Shown here one piece after another: positions 33,066 through 47,338 of a stretch of DNA of 64,000 nt. The translations under genes and the position numbers were made by a program. This DNA comes from Colias croceus (taxonomy: Eukaryota > Arthropoda > Insecta > Lepidoptera > Pieridae). Below the pieces are notes generated by a model, which saw nothing but the letters and a program-made list of their open reading frames with translations, searched no databases and was not told the DNA's origin. Numbering within the stretch: the stretch's first letter is position 1; every line of letters starts with the position of its first letter. The DNA is taken from assembly GCF_905220415.1 (NCBI RefSeq), contig NC_059562.1, forward strand, positions 4,789,501 through 4,853,500, written 5' to 3'.

Positions 33066-34471
33066 GTAAGAAATAATAAATTTCTTGCTTTTCTGTGAGC
33101 GACTGAGCATAAAACCAATATTTGTGTTATTTTAGCACACGCTCGGTGAGCTAAAAGTGTTTTAATTGGCATTATTATGTGAGAAATAGTTAGATATAGT
33201 GCGATTTAGTACTGAAGAAGTATTTTTGCGCAGCTGTCGTTGGTGTACTGCGGGGTGCGACCGTTCTTGTATATAGGTGTCACTAAGAGTATGACCTAAA
33301 TTATATTTTTCTGGTTCATAAAAGTACATTGTCCCTGTTCAGTGAAGCCTAGATTAGTTCTATGAAGATATTGTCGCTTTTGCCAGTTTTTGAAACAAGC
33401 CTTCATCTTTCGTCTTACATAATAATCTCAAGGACTTAACATTGTTTTGAATATTTCACTCATGATTTTAACAATTAAAATACTTTTAGTTTAACCTCTT
33501 CTAATTATTTCACACTGTTCAATTGCTAATAAAGATTTTTCAGAGGCCAAAAATTGATTTAATTTGTAGGTGTGAATTAGAATGACCTAATTGACTTTAT
33601 CTAGTCAACCAATTAGAGTTATTGTTCTATTACTGCCTAGACACATTGTCTTATTGGATAATAAAAAAATGTCATTATTCTATTAGAAGATATTATAAAT
33701 ATTAATCTAAAATTACCTCATCATTGTAACAAAAAACTATCATGTTTAGTGATCATTGTTAACTTGTGGGTTTTCTTGTATAATTAGACATTTTTTGTCA
33801 TATTAGTTATGCAAATTTATAAGTATCTTATGGACATCTGGTATTAACATGTGCAAATAATTGAAGAACATTTAACAAATTCAATGCTTTGAACTGTTTA
33901 AATAGGTAGTGTACTTTGCAAAAATCAAACAATTTTCCTTGTGCAGCTGGCAATATTATTATAAACGTAAAATGAATGTTTGAATTGTTAAATCCATTTT
34001 TTTTTAACAACATTCACATCCTAGGCTTCCATCTGCATCATTTGCTGGCTATAGTCATATAATTTGGTTATTTGTGATGCAAAATTCTATCACTCTAGAG
34101 TTTAGCCAAGATAAAAATTTATTTAGTCAGTCGCAACCTTGCATCTGTACCAAAAATTATTCACTGCTTCAATCTAATAAATGATATATATACTAACTTG
34201 CACATCTTAATTCATCGCTTTAGGATATGATCAAAGTATAATGGTCAATTTGTCTGGATATGTAAAATATTTAAATACCTTAATGATTAGTTAATATTAC
34301 ATTTGTTTTAAAGTTTAATGCATTTCGTTGGTAGAATTGATTTTTTAGTTTACAACAAAAATTAAAAGGCATTTATTGCTTGTGATGCCAATAAGCGTTA
34401 GATTTTTAAATGATACTAGCCCCAGTGTCACTGTTCAATCGTATTCAACATTTATTTAAATAAATAAATAA

Positions 34472-34640
34472 ATATTCAGGACAATTTTCACATACGGCAC
34501 AATCTGATCCCAAACTAAGCTTTCGCTTGTGTTATAGAAACCAGATGGTTGATAAACATACATATATATATTTTTAAATACTAATATAGATAATTAACAC
34601 CCAGACACAGAGCAAACATCTATGTTCATGTTCTTTACAG
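34472..34640 (-). mobile_element. tRNA-derived SINE, 5'-truncated copy
   Basis: Minus-strand body of the SINE at 17772-18022 (actaagctttcgcttgtgtt, aaaccagatggttgataaac, cccagacacagagcaaacat), preceded by a (TAAA)n tail region. Confidence 0.75.
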
Positions 34641-34987
34641 AGATCTCTTAAAAAAGAATAGTCGAATTAGTTAATTGAATGCTTCTCGAATTTTATGTTT
34701 TGCACTAAATTTGGAGATTTTTTCTGTACTGTTAATAAAAATAACACAAGCTTCAGTAGTTTTGTTAACCGTTACATAGCAGTTAATATAGAAATTACAT
34801 CATAATATATTGCTGTGTGCCAATATTCACATGGTTTGTCTTAAATATAGCATTGCATTGCTTTGCAATAAGCTGCAAAGATTGTTCAACTTGACCATTT
34901 TTAATTGTGTCTAGATATTGTATGTTTGGTATTAATAGATTTTCACATCACATATTAATACCGGGTGTAGTTGTCATTTTTTGAATT

Positions 34988-35095
34988 AGATAAAGTACTT
35001 TCGATATCGGTTTAAAGTTTTTTTATACCTGCAATAGTTACGGAATAATCGCCTGTGCAGTGTGCACAATTAACGATTATTCCCTGTATAACTAT
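34988..35095 (+). repeat. Dispersed repeat (tttcgatatc..gcaatagttacgg), copy 2
   Basis: ctttcgatatcggtttaaag, cctgcaatagttacggaata and attaacgattattccctgta, the same orientation as 13157-13257. Confidence 0.6.
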
Positions 35096-36212
35096 GTACC
35101 TAAGTAATTGACTCTTTCCTGTATTAAATTTTGGAGCAGCAATAAACATAACTTGATATTTCAAGATTACATATTTTTATATTTAAATTGGTACAAGGAC
35201 ATCCTTTGTTGCCTGTTATATTGTACATTGAACAGTAGGTATAATTATTTAATAAGTAAATTTTTACCAAGGATATTCCCCTAAATAATTGGAAAAACAA
35301 AAAATTATGGCATTGCACATAGTTATCAGTTTTTTTCTGCTAACTGCAACTCATACTATAAATTCTTACAACAATACAATCAAAATAAATACACAATATA
35401 ACTAATATTCATATGCCACAGAAGTTAATCTAAACTAATGCGTGAACGATTTTTTGCCCGATAAAATTTATTTAGGGCGCATAACAGCTGCTGCATTATT
35501 GCATAACACTTACAATGGACTTGGTCTCAATAGAATATTGCTATGCTCCCTTACAGTGCAAGTCGGGCACGCTTATAGAATATTTATCTATGGATCGTTT
35601 GATTCTAGACGTATTTTCTTTTTAAATAAGTTGGCTAGGCAGCTGTTGCAGAGCTTGGCGGCTTTTAAATGTTGGTTATGTTGGGTAGAATTTTATTTCG
35701 ATAATACCGTGATTTTACGTAAAAAGATTCACTGTGGACTTCTTTAAATTGACCGAAATTAAAGTAATAATATACTTTTCGTAGTAAAGTAGGTAGCTGC
35801 TGATAAAAAAAAAAATAGAAGACATAAAGAACTGAAAACATTTATTATCTAAGTACCTACCTATTTAGTCTCTTAAATTAAGAGAAGCTTGTTTTATCTT
35901 ATGAATACAATACTTTTATAATGTACAGTGCGATTTATGGATAATTCCAATAACTAGATAACTCGTTTTTAATCTATCATCTATATTTGGATATATCTTT
36001 ATTAAATAAAGTCGTGAAGCCACACAAATTTAGAACGGTTGAGCGTATTTTGATGATTTTTACTTTTTATGTTGTCTCCGCCAAGATTTGGATAAAAGCT
36101 TTATATAATGTAGAAATTAGCAGAAGAAATCTTTTGTTCTCGGTTGATCAGAAGATTCTGCGTGTGCACAGTGCAGTATGTTCCAATTTATTCCAAAAAA
36201 TGATAAAAAAAA

Positions 36213-36420
36213 AATGTGTGCGTGTACACACGTAAGAAGTGAAACTTCTTTATGACCTTATTTTTCGAAAAATAATTTACTATATGCAACTTTACAGAAA
36301 TACGTCGAATCACGCGTGGTAGGGACAAGAAAAAGATGGCGCGTAACGGAAAAATGTCACGCGTAACGAAAAAATGTTACACTTAATTTTTACCAACCCC
36401 GATAAAGAGTTTCACTTCAA
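36213..36420 (+). mobile_element. GAAGTGAAACTTC-type MITE, copy 2
   Basis: Same family as 1134-1353. The left side carries a near-palindrome of GTGTAC/ACACACG before GAAGTGAAACTTC. The right end is duplicated (two successive TTTCACTTCAA words up to about 36440). Confidence 0.75.
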
Positions 36421-39400
36421 AAAGAAGTTTCACTTCAATAATATGCACTAATCGTCTATGTATTAAGATAGCCAGACACCTTAAGATTGGTAACAGATAC
36501 TCAAGGTCGCTTACTGTTATTATGCAATGCGGTAACCAGTTATAATAACAAATAAATGTTATGTAATTGCTTTGCCGTGTTAATGAGAAATAGTTTTCTT
36601 GGGAAATGTACTGAATTGCAAAAATAAAACGTTTTTGTATCGGACCATTCTAAGGAACTCGGGTATTAATTAATTTTGCTCCAAGAACTGCTATAGGTAA
36701 AATATTGCTTCTATGTTGATGATTTATCTCGAAGGATATAACTGAAGAAATATTGTGGAAAAATAACAATTTTTGTACGAAGTTTCACGAGACAAAGATC
36801 AATGCCATATGTAGGTACCTATTCACAAATCACATTCCATATAGCGGTGCCTATTAAAGATACGGTAAAATATAATAAAAGCTGAAGCAAATTTGTTCCT
36901 TTGTTACGCTTTCACTATTACTTACTGTTCAACAGATAATCGTTCAATTCGGCATATACATTGAAAATTATTTTTGAATAAAGTAGAATTTTAAAAAGGA
37001 AAATGCTAAGTATTTATACAGAGAAAAAAACATACATTAACACGACCGTAACCATGATAGAAAACCGGCATAACCTGCTTATATCATAAATTTAAATTAA
37101 TTTATTAATCATCATTCATCAATACTAATCCTGAATGTATCTGATATATTTAACTGTGATTTGAAACAGCAGACGAAGAACTTATAAATTCCCATTACTT
37201 CGAAAGGGGTAAAGTAATGACATCATATTCTTGATTACGTCACTTGGAGGTTTGCTGTGTCCATGTGTGTGCTCTGAAACAAAAAGATTTGAGATTGTTG
37301 AGAATTTTGATTTTACTATGGTTCTATTGACGAACTGTTTAATACCACATTCCGAATGCCTGTACCTATATGATATACAATAATTATTTACTGTGATCGT
37401 AAATCTATATGAGAAAAAAAATGCCAATAAACAGTTAAAATAGACGCTTAATCTTCAATATACTTTGGAATTCTGTTCTATGTGATTATTTCAAACTGGT
37501 AATGTTTTTCCTTCTCAAAATATATATCTATATAACTCGGTTTATGGGGTGGAAATGACATCATATCCCATTCCTTTTTGCGTAGCAATGGACCTCTGTC
37601 CTCATCGACTTCGCTTATTATATTTGATAGCTCATGTTACAACATAATATGACTTCTTTTTGGGCATAAATAATTAGCTACCAGTTTAAAATTTTAGCTG
37701 AAATCCTATAAATACAAAATAATTTAAATAGAAATAAATTGTTTGGATAAAGCTTTTTTTCATGCTTTTACCATCGAATTTTTAATGATTTATTAACATC
37801 GTTTAATATCACATCAACAAAGAAACGTATCAACCATGTTAACAAGTAATTCTTTATAGTAATGACCAGAAAGAACAGTTAACCTCCAACCCCCCAAACT
37901 AATCTAAACTAGACATTTGATATGCATACAAATAAGTCGAACTCACCTGTTCCCTTCATTAGCTTCAAGTTTATAGCAGGAAGCGATAATTTTATAGCGA
38001 TACAAATATTAACTCGAATTCACCCTGCAGAACTGTAAAAATTAAAACATTTGTAATGTACTTAAAGTATAAAATTGTCTACATTCAGCTCTTTCCTTTT
38101 ATACGCTACATCACCATTTTAGATGAGTCTTAAGTTTTGGATATCAGCTATTTTTCGCTGACTGTTGTTTACAAACTAAAACTAAACAAAAAAAAAAAAT
38201 CCCTACTCTCACTATTTCTCCACCGTCGTAAATACTTTTTTTATTGTCGCATACTTTTCCCATTCCATCGCGAAGATCCTTTTTATGGACGTTAAAGCTT
38301 TATTAAGTGACCTTCAGCCCGCGAGGGTTCTATTTTTCTCTTTTTTTTATATAGGATTATCTTTTTGTTAACTGTAACTAGTTAAAATCAATTCTTATTT
38401 TATCAACCGAGTTAAAATAAGAGGAGATTCTCCATTGATCAATATTGTTTAAGTGAAACTTCTTTAGGCACGCTGAAAGTAAAATTTCAAGGTATATAAG
38501 TATAGCGCGTCATAGCAATACCGTCATGGAGAAAGCGACAATTTTGGTAGATATCTTTGAATCTTGCCAAAGAAGTTTCAATTCTGACACGTGTGCTCGG
38601 CACAAACACTTTTTATTTATGTTCACGTAGTAATTCGCTCCCGCGCTCGCTACCGCTCGTTCCTCATTAATGTATGCACACTACCTTATTAGCGGCTTAC
38701 GAAAAAGTCGGAAATTAGTTCGCTACAGGCAGCACTGCACAGGCTTCGAATTAATTGGATGAGTCGACTGGAAGTGTGTTGAGAGATTTTGTTACAAGGG
38801 AGCATGTGTGCGGGTAGTTTTACATTTCCTGGTTGTATGAGTAATTGTTTGAAATTTTCTGTAGGTATAGTTTATATCTAGAGGTTTATAAACTGCATTT
38901 GAGTTGTATATCCATGTTGTGAATATATATTTTCCTGTCCAAAGTGTTATGTAGAATAATAGATTGTATAACCCCAAATAAACTGAAATATCTCCCTGCT
39001 TTAGTATAGATTTTCAGCTCTATGCAGACTGATATATAGAAAGTTTCTATTAGAAACATTCAGATCAAGCATAGTCCTTGTTATTCCTATAGGTACATGA
39101 GTGAAATCACTGCCAAATATCAACAAGATCGTTGTGCCCTGAACTCCTGAAAGAGAAGCATACAATAATGCATTCTTACAAACCTAAGCGATTATAATAT
39201 TAGTCGGACTATAACAGTGTTACATAAAGCACTAATATTGGAGAAAAATTTTCTTATAATACATATGAACCGTTAGTATATATAAGCAAGAAAAGGGACG
39301 TGAACCCTCTTTGGGCATTGACGTCATTACTCCGGAGATACGAAGGCCAATGGTATACTTAAATACAATACACCATTGTATACGGTTGGCGGGAAAAGAG

Positions 39401-42400
39401 GAATTTTACATTTTTATTCAGCCATTTTGTTGAGGTCGCGCAGAATGTGCTTACTTCATTATCTTGGTGATGAATAAAGGGGACTAGAATAGTGTGATAT
39501 ATTTAATCGATAGAAACTCTATGTGGTGGAATAGCAGTTTGGTTTGTTTTTGATGCTGAAAATGATAAAAATTTAATTTAAATGTTTACAAAAAACAGGT
39601 CACTTTGGCGTAAACGCTGGTCTGCAATGATTGCAGTGCCTGTAAATCTATAAACACTATACTTAATATTATAAATGCGAAAGTAACTCTCTTTTTTTCA
39701 AACTCTGAAAGCATTTGAACTTGATAAAAACTATTACCTATGGCTATATATTCTTGAAATAGAACTCTGAAGAAGTCAAAACAAAACTTCAAGAAGTAGA
39801 AATTATAAGGTGTATTTAGTTAGCATGTCCTATCGAGCTAACGTGCAGCCATGGGCGGAAAGCTTGCTATTAATACATTTTAAATAATATATTATGTTGA
39901 ACAAGGTGTGCCCCGTAATCACCTCGATCACGAGCGACCTTCACCTTGTATCAGTTGTTGCATATTATAACGGGAAATGACCGTACGAACTCATCGCTCA
40001 CCCTCCAGGCCTCGCTAATGTATGTGCTACTGGTGTTCGGTTTTGTTTTACTGTCATTTCACGTGGTTTAATGTGTATGTATCTTTAACTAGCTGCTCCG
40101 ACAGACGTTCTGCACTATTGCCTCTTTTTCGTGATTTTTCTCTATCAGAACCTAGTGCATAAAAAAGACAAGAAAAAATTCTCCGAATTGTCGAGCCGGT
40201 CTCGGGTTTTACGCTTATTATATTAGACAAAGTGATTAGCGAACAATAACAAATTTTTATGATGAGTATGGGGATGAAATGGGAAATGTGTTATGTGTAT
40301 TATATACCTATATACTTGGACTATGTATTTAGCAGAACCTATTATAGTTCGGTGGGAATGGGTAACCTTGAGTCCGTTGTTTTTGTTCCGTTATTGCGAT
40401 GGCAAATAAAAAGCATACGTTTATAAACAAACAGAATTCATTTACTGATTGCCATCAAGGGAATTAAAAAGCTTTTCAAGAAATTTCATACTGCGAAGGG
40501 CGTGGAAATTTTCCTGTCATTACAAAAGCTTGACAATATCTTCATGGAATGAAAAATTAATTTGTCTGTCCAGGGAGATATTATTACATGCAGCAGACAT
40601 TAGTACAAAGAATGATAACAAGTTTTGCAATGGGTAGCTTTCCATTTATTATGATTCTGATTATGAAAGACAAATGTGTTTAAATATTATTTTTTATTAA
40701 ATATATTCAGCATATTTTGATAAGTAATGCTTTTTTGTATTTTACTAACAAAATAACAACTCAATCACATTCGTGCGATCTGCGAACTATTTCGACTATG
40801 ACATGCTAATGATAAAATCTATTGATGATTCAATTGTCAAGCAATAGGTATTAGGTACACTTACTACGAGGACTTACTTAATAATTATCTTTAAATCAAG
40901 TATACAAAAAAAATAGTATTTTAATAAATTAAACACATTTTATATCCTGTACTTAGTTTTAACCATTAATTTCTACCTAAGCTACTTTTCTCGTAAACTT
41001 AAAATTTGTTCTATTTTCGTAATTAAATTCTTTAAAAGGAAATGCTTAAAAATGCCTGTTGAAAAAAATATAATAAAGATAATGCTAATCATCAAAATCT
41101 ATCACAAGTTTAAAAGGCAGGATACAAAACAACCAAGAGATATGTGAAAGGGTGTAATGGGATTCCCAACGGGCAACACTAGTGGGATGTTCAAACATAG
41201 CTCAAAGCAAATTGATAGTGCAAACGTAAACGGCCGTACACGCCGAGAGATTAACTGGACAAGGATAGGGTGCGTTATAGTGGTGTTCAGATGTGGGCAG
41301 ATTATACCTGCAGCTGCGTCACTTGTTTGTGACCTAAAAATAATTGTTTCCAATCTCTTTAAATGTGAGAAAGGATGTACCTATGACGGGTGAAACCTTA
41401 TTAATTTAAGCAGTTGCATCTCCAGCAGTTTCATCGTTACTACGTAAAATATGTAAATTCTTTTGAATTTCGTAAATAGCTTAGTAACATAAATTCTTAA
41501 ATGTAACAGCAGGTTAGCGATGTACTAACTACTGACGCATACCTAGATCAAAATGTTAAGTAGAAGATACATATAGCGTTGTAGAGCTTTTTAAATTTTA
41601 ATATCACCTCTTTGTGGCCGTGCCATTTATTTCAAATTCACAGAAACAAACTTAGTCTAAAATTTGTTCAATCAAAAAGCCAGCCTTGAATTTTACATGA
41701 AGAGCAAATAGTTCCAATCATATCAATTGGTCCATTGCAATGATAACGAGATTGTGCCCGCGTAGCAATCGTAAAGCATTGTCGATTGTCGCTCCTTACA
41801 ATTGATACACAATAAATAATAATATTAACTCGTGGGAAATGAAATGCGTATTGAATAAACTGTATTATGTAGGTTGGTTATTGTAGTATAGGGATCTTTA
41901 TTGAATATTCTGTAGTTTGGTTATTGTGGTATAGTAATTGATATAATTTTGGACCGATATTTATTGTAGATACTCTGTTTAAGTATTGCAAGGGTAGTTT
42001 TTCGTATGTTGTCGTGATGGACGTGAAGTTTATTTGTTTTTTTAAAGTTTCGGTTTATTCTTATTATGTGGATAAGATTTAAAAGAAAATCGTTTACTTT
42101 CTGTTTAAAACTGTGTGTAAAATTTTGTTTTGAAACTTGGTTCGTAAAGAGGTGGCTGAATTCTGTTTCAACTGCATTGCAGAGTTTGCTTCGCTATTGG
42201 TTTTAATTAGCTATAATTTAAAATACTGAGCGAATACAAATAAGGTTTATTTTAATTTAATATTAACTTTTTTCCGAGGACACGTTATCTGTTTTATTGA
42301 GTACCTACTAGGTACTTACTTATCTTATTTCTAAACAATTAAAAAAACATTGACGATATTTATAGAAAAAGAAAAGTAGATTTATTCGAAGATTCGAAAA

Positions 42401-42915
42401 GACTGTGGATAAAATAACAATGTAATTGATAACAGAACATTAACTATGGTAAAGTCTGTTGCCTTAAAACAGATGAAAAGTCTAAAGAATTTAGACACGC
42501 TTTTGTGAAACCCAATTAGTTATTTAAGTTTGAATGTAAATGAGTTCTAACTATTTATTAATTTCCAAGCAAAAGGTAAGCTTAGAGTTAATTACTACGG
42601 CTTTTAATCTATGAAGCTGGCGGCCATTTTGAATGTTTCGGGTCTAGGGGCTTCAATTAGAAATAAATGTTTGTGGGAGTTTATTTTCTGAGTAAAGCTG
42701 AACTCGTTTCAGGTTAGCTGGTATATATACAAAAGTTTATTCAGTACAATATTGATAAAGAATCACAGTTAGTTTATTTTTATGTTATGTTGCATAGTAA
42801 ATTATTAAAAACACGATATAATAACTACTACAGAAAATAACTATTAATAGATACTATTAATTTTAAATTAGCTAAGATTTGCCAATAAGGCTTAGCACTA
42901 GTCTTTAAACATATT
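36421..42915. other. Presumed intron, mostly unique AT-rich DNA
   Basis: No exon recognised. Less AT-rich islands that might be conserved noncoding DNA occur at about 39290-39480 (with a TGACGTCA) and 41150-41340. The opposing frames over 41102-41393 overlap and look fortuitous. A worn repeat scrap (tagctgctccgacagacgtt) lies at about 40090. Confidence 0.35.
38451..38582 (+). mobile_element. Short relative of the GAAGTGAAACTTC MITE family
   Basis: A 132-bp segment has inverted ends TGAAACTTCTTTAGG and CCAAAGAAGTTTCA. Its interior is unrelated to the longer copies, so only the ends are shared. Confidence 0.5.
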
Positions 42916-42975
42916 ATCTCATCTCATCTCAGCTTAACATGAAATTGTGGTCAAGCGCTTCACTATTCCCAATAA
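42916..42975 (+). repeat. Dispersed repeat (ctcagcttaacat..caagcgctt), copy 1
   Basis: atctcatctcagcttaacat followed by attgtggtcaagcgcttc. Same text at 54195-54270. Confidence 0.55.
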
Positions 42976-43230
42976 CAAAAAAAATCTTTTAAACAGTTTA
43001 TAGATACCTCCTCAGGTCACACTAATACATTTCTATATTCACAAACGCAATCTAAATCGTACTGTATCCAATTTTGCACACGTCTTCTCTTCATTCATTA
43101 GTCTTCACATTAATTGACAGTTCACGCATAAATACTAACTAGGTGTTCAAGCATTGCAAAGCATAGTGTTTCTCTGTGTATAGGTTAAAATGCCACTGTA
43201 GAAAAATTATTTCAGTATTTATTAGCGAAT

Positions 43231-43320
43231 TAGCCAATTTTTGGAGGAAGGCTATAATCATCACACTTAGACCAATAGGTGCGGAATAATTCGGGTAAAA
43301 CCGCGTTGCACAGCTAGTTT
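43231..43320 (-). repeat. CTCCGCGGTTTCACCCGCG-type repeat, fragment
   Basis: Minus-strand 5' part only: ggtaaaaccgcgttgcacag at its right end. Similar degenerate pieces (+) lie at 29671-29702, 17003-17040 and 56849-56975. Confidence 0.55.
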
Positions 43321-45647
43321 TAAATGCATGTTGAGGGAGTATGCAATGGTGACGATTACCTGTTCAGTATTGGCCGCAATTTTCTGTAATTATTGTATAA
43401 TCAATTTGTTTATCTATATGTTTATTATTCGAATCAATCGGGGCATCTTCTACTTATAGAATCCCTCTACCCCTCACTGTCAGTAGGTAAACCACCTAGT
43501 TTAACACGTAGTAAATCCTACGATATTAGCTTTGTAAGATGAGTTAGCTCTTCAGCTTTGTGAAAATGGAGTGTTAGTTAACGTGGCTTTGTCTACACGC
43601 TTGTAAATTGTTATTTGATATTGCGGTTATGTGTGGTTTGAATTGAGATGGATTAAATTCTGTTCAGAGGAATGAGTAAGTAACTTAATTTGTTATAAGA
43701 GAAGTCTGGTTGTCGTTCTTTGTTTTGCCTTGGCAAGAGCCTTAAAAGCTCTTGAATTGTAAAGATTTTGTGCCCAAAATATGTCAAAGGAAAGTCTTGT
43801 GAGAATCTTATTGGACTTAAATTTAAGCAATGCAAAAAAGCTGCGAGGCGTGGCTTGTTATTTATATAATTTTTCTTTATTTAAAATACGCCTTATTTTA
43901 TGGTCATGTATATTATAATTATTTATTGCACTCTTGTACTTAACTTAAATAATTTACCTTACCTAAAATACATAGAGTGGGCGGTTTATACTATTCAATA
44001 AATTACTGTAACAATATGTGTCGAGTGAAGGTTTGTTTAATGATGAAGAAAGTTCTGGACCTTTTCTATTCAGAGTGATGAATGAAATGTAAGTACGTTG
44101 TGTAAGCTTTCTTTTTGTATGCGTCATTAAAATCTACTTAGCAGCATCTGTTATGATATTTATGTGTGAACTTAAGGAGCTTTTGACTGCGTGCGTGTTT
44201 GTTTTATATGGAGTACTTGCTTTTGATTACATTTACAGGATTGATGGAATAAAAATATAGGTAAATAATTCGCATTAGTGCAATTTATCTACTGTTTATT
44301 CGATCGATATTTTTTGTTAATGAACGAAGTAAATGGCCTATACATTCTTACTGGTAAAAGTAAAATATGGTTTAATGTTTCAGTGAACCTGTTTTTTCTG
44401 AACGTTCTTTTTGGGGACAGAAGTCAATACCTCTCTTACATTTCTTGTTTGTTAACCAATGTATAAAGAGACCATTCCTTTTTTTTAAGTAGGAAATCAT
44501 GTTATATCTGAATACATATGGTTGGATGCACAGCAGACATGTGCTAAATAATAACCTCGAAAAAAATGTTCTTATCCTAATAAATGAGTCTTTTAACTTG
44601 TATTCACACTCGTTAAGGATGCTAGCGATAGTGGTATTGTGTCATACATTACCTTCGACTATCCTCCGCTAGTTCACCTTGACAGGTATATAAACATATA
44701 TTATATGTACTATATCTTATACAATATAAGCTTTTGGGCTGTGGACTAAGGTCAGTGTTGTTTATGCTGTTCCGGACGCTGCGGAATTTTGTTGGCTTCT
44801 TAAAATACATTTGTTTATGTTGTGTACTGTTTTCTTTAAGTTGGTAGTCATGTTTGGGGATAGTATGTGTTATAATTTAGGTATAAGTGACGTCATTGGA
44901 CCAGATTGAAACAAATTTGATTGGGATAGAAGCATTGCATTTCGTTTTATGAAAGGCTAACAAACAAGAATTCATTTATATAATTCATGTAATTTTCCGG
45001 CTTATGATAATCGCATAATAACTATAATTTTTGTAATGAGATTCTTTAAGATACCCATACGTATTAGAATCTATCATGATGGAAAAAAATAGCCTTCAAT
45101 TTTACTAGATATTATTAAATATTTTGCGTCAGAAATATTTCCTTGAAGTAAATGCATCAAAAATTCGGAAACAACATACGATAAACATCCGTTACATCAC
45201 GTATCGATTTTACATTGAAACAACATTTATTAATACCACCATCGCTTCGAGTATCCTCGACAAACAAAAATATTTGGTTTTACGTGTTTACAAAATCTTT
45301 GGAGAATGTTTGGGAGAATCTTGTTTTTCTCAGAAAAGATTAGTACTGATTGATTATATCGATAGAAAATATGTATTTGGAATGTATAAAAGTTAGTAGT
45401 TTGAAATATTATAACGCATTCTTTGCTATTAGGCATCAGTTTCTGGTTTATTAAAGTATGTAAATGTAAATAAAATAGCACTGTCCGTTTTTCTTACTGC
45501 GCTCATTTATATAAAACCTAGTGCATGAGTAATTTTGATGTTAGGTATTATTTTCTGTAATTTGTCGTTTATGTGTATCCTACCATAAATATATCATGCT
45601 GTCTTAATGACGATGTAGAGAGCTTCCAAGCAAATGATATTAATTAT

Positions 45648-45689
45648 ATGTACTTGCTTGTTTGTGTATATACAAACAAGCAAGTACAT
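45648..45689. repeat. Perfect 18-bp hairpin
   Basis: atgtacttgcttgtttgt and its exact complement are separated by 6 nt. Additional AATTAT pairing lies outside. Confidence 0.7.
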
Positions 45690-47338
45690 AATTGACTAAA
45701 ACCAAAGCTTACAGAATTGATGTAAGAACCAATAATGAAGTTTGCGTGATCAAAACAGTCTACGGTTATATACAGTTTTCTTTAGCGACCATTCTTCGTA
45801 ATGACCTACTTGGCGAGATACAGTATTAAAATTAGTTCCTGGCGTGCTATGTTTCGTTTTATCTATTTTTGACTGTGCATCTTTTGTGCTTATGATATGT
45901 CGTATGTTTGTTTTTGTTCGATTATAGTATAGTATAGGTAGGGTAAGCGGCTTTACTCAGGAGCATTATTAGTTATTTTAAGCCTTAATGTTCATGAGGT
46001 CTGTGTTTAACAGTTCCATGAAAAAGCATCACAGCCATATTTATAATTTTGATCTGCTCTACTTATCTATAGTCAATGAGTTTTGTAACCTCTTTTTCCT
46101 TTTTTATACTAAAATTATGTGGTGATGCGTACATTTGTGCATTTGCTTGCGTGACCAAGTAGGCCAAGCTGTGTGTACGTCATCGATTACATAATTAGCC
46201 GGATTGCTCTAAATTCGAAGTTTACGAGCGTGTTTACATTTTTATACTCGAGCTTTTGACCTACAAAATATGATGTGAGGACTGTTTGTCTGAATGATGA
46301 AGAGCCTGTGGTGTGGTGTTTGGTTTTTATTTATTTGTCTTGGGTACTTGTTACTTGGTTGCGTCATGAAGAGATGATATTTTTTCTGCTTTTTGATGTA
46401 AGTAGATACATGGGGTAATTCTTTATGGTTAAAATATAATTAAATAATCATAATTTATTCTTCAACAAGTACATTAATATCTTGTAGAATTGCTCATATG
46501 TATTGGGCAATAGGTATTATCCATTTTACTATATTCCAAAATTTTAAAGGCATCATAATAGTCAATTTACATAGGTATAAATGTATTATAGATAAATCTG
46601 CCGGAAAAAAAACAGGACTACTATATAATAAATAAAATGTCGATTGCTGATGTGATACAAACAATAATTGTTATGTTTTTGTCCTATCGAATGTAAATTA
46701 TTGTTTGTTTTTGATAAAATTTGTTATCAATAAAGTAGTTCCTTTACGCATTGCCGATAAAAATATACGAATATATCGATAAATCAGAGGATATATAATA
46801 TAGACCATATCTAATATATTTTCTAGTGTTGTTATGAAAATAAGACAACACAAAACCAAATAAGGAAATGACAGAATAGAATAAATGTGGAAATTCTATT
46901 GGGATTACATGCGAATGTATTGAAGCATTTAGAAGTTTTGCTGAAAAAAACATTCATGCATTTCAAAATATTTTATATCGTATAGGTTACTCTACAATAC
47001 TATTTTAAACCAATCAGTTGGTACTTAATCACAACATTAATACCTCGATATAAAAGCAACCTGTAACTTGTAAGTCATAATATACTTATGAAAGCCAAAA
47101 CAAAAAAATGTACCCGTATTCATATATTCCGACCTCATTAAGGATTGCGGCTAACAAAATATGTTTTGACTGGCGCGGAACATACAGGCTACATGAAACA
47201 GACGGTGCAATCATAACAAAACGAGATAAACAAATGGTAGAATTAAGGAGAAAAAAAGTGAAGACAAACAAATGGAATAGAGAATGAAATTAAGGAGAAT
47301 ATCGCAGCTTAGAGGGGACTGGATATGACACTGTCTAG

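Larger units (their letters stand above)
33066..36212. other. Start of the presumed long intron
   Basis: Begins GTAAGAAATAAT. Apart from the SINE and the dispersed repeat noted, only AT-rich DNA is seen. The frame at 35442-35747 has no recognisable similarity. Confidence 0.4.
42976..47338. other. Presumed intron, mostly unique AT-rich DNA
   Basis: A repeat fragment at 43231, a TGACGTCA at 44888, overlapping chance frames at 45124-45481 and the hairpin at 45648. No exon recognised. Confidence 0.35.

Noticed and set aside
35442..35747. 101-codon plus-strand frame
   Set aside because: No recognisable motif; it begins in AT-rich intron-like DNA and lacks convincing splice sites.
41102..41393. 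Coding exon on either strand
   Set aside because: Opposing frames overlap completely, and neither has recognisable similarity or paired splice sites.
45124..45481. Two opposing 80-90 codon frames
   Set aside because: AT-rich chance frames, rich in Ile, Phe, Lys and Tyr, without flanking gene signals.
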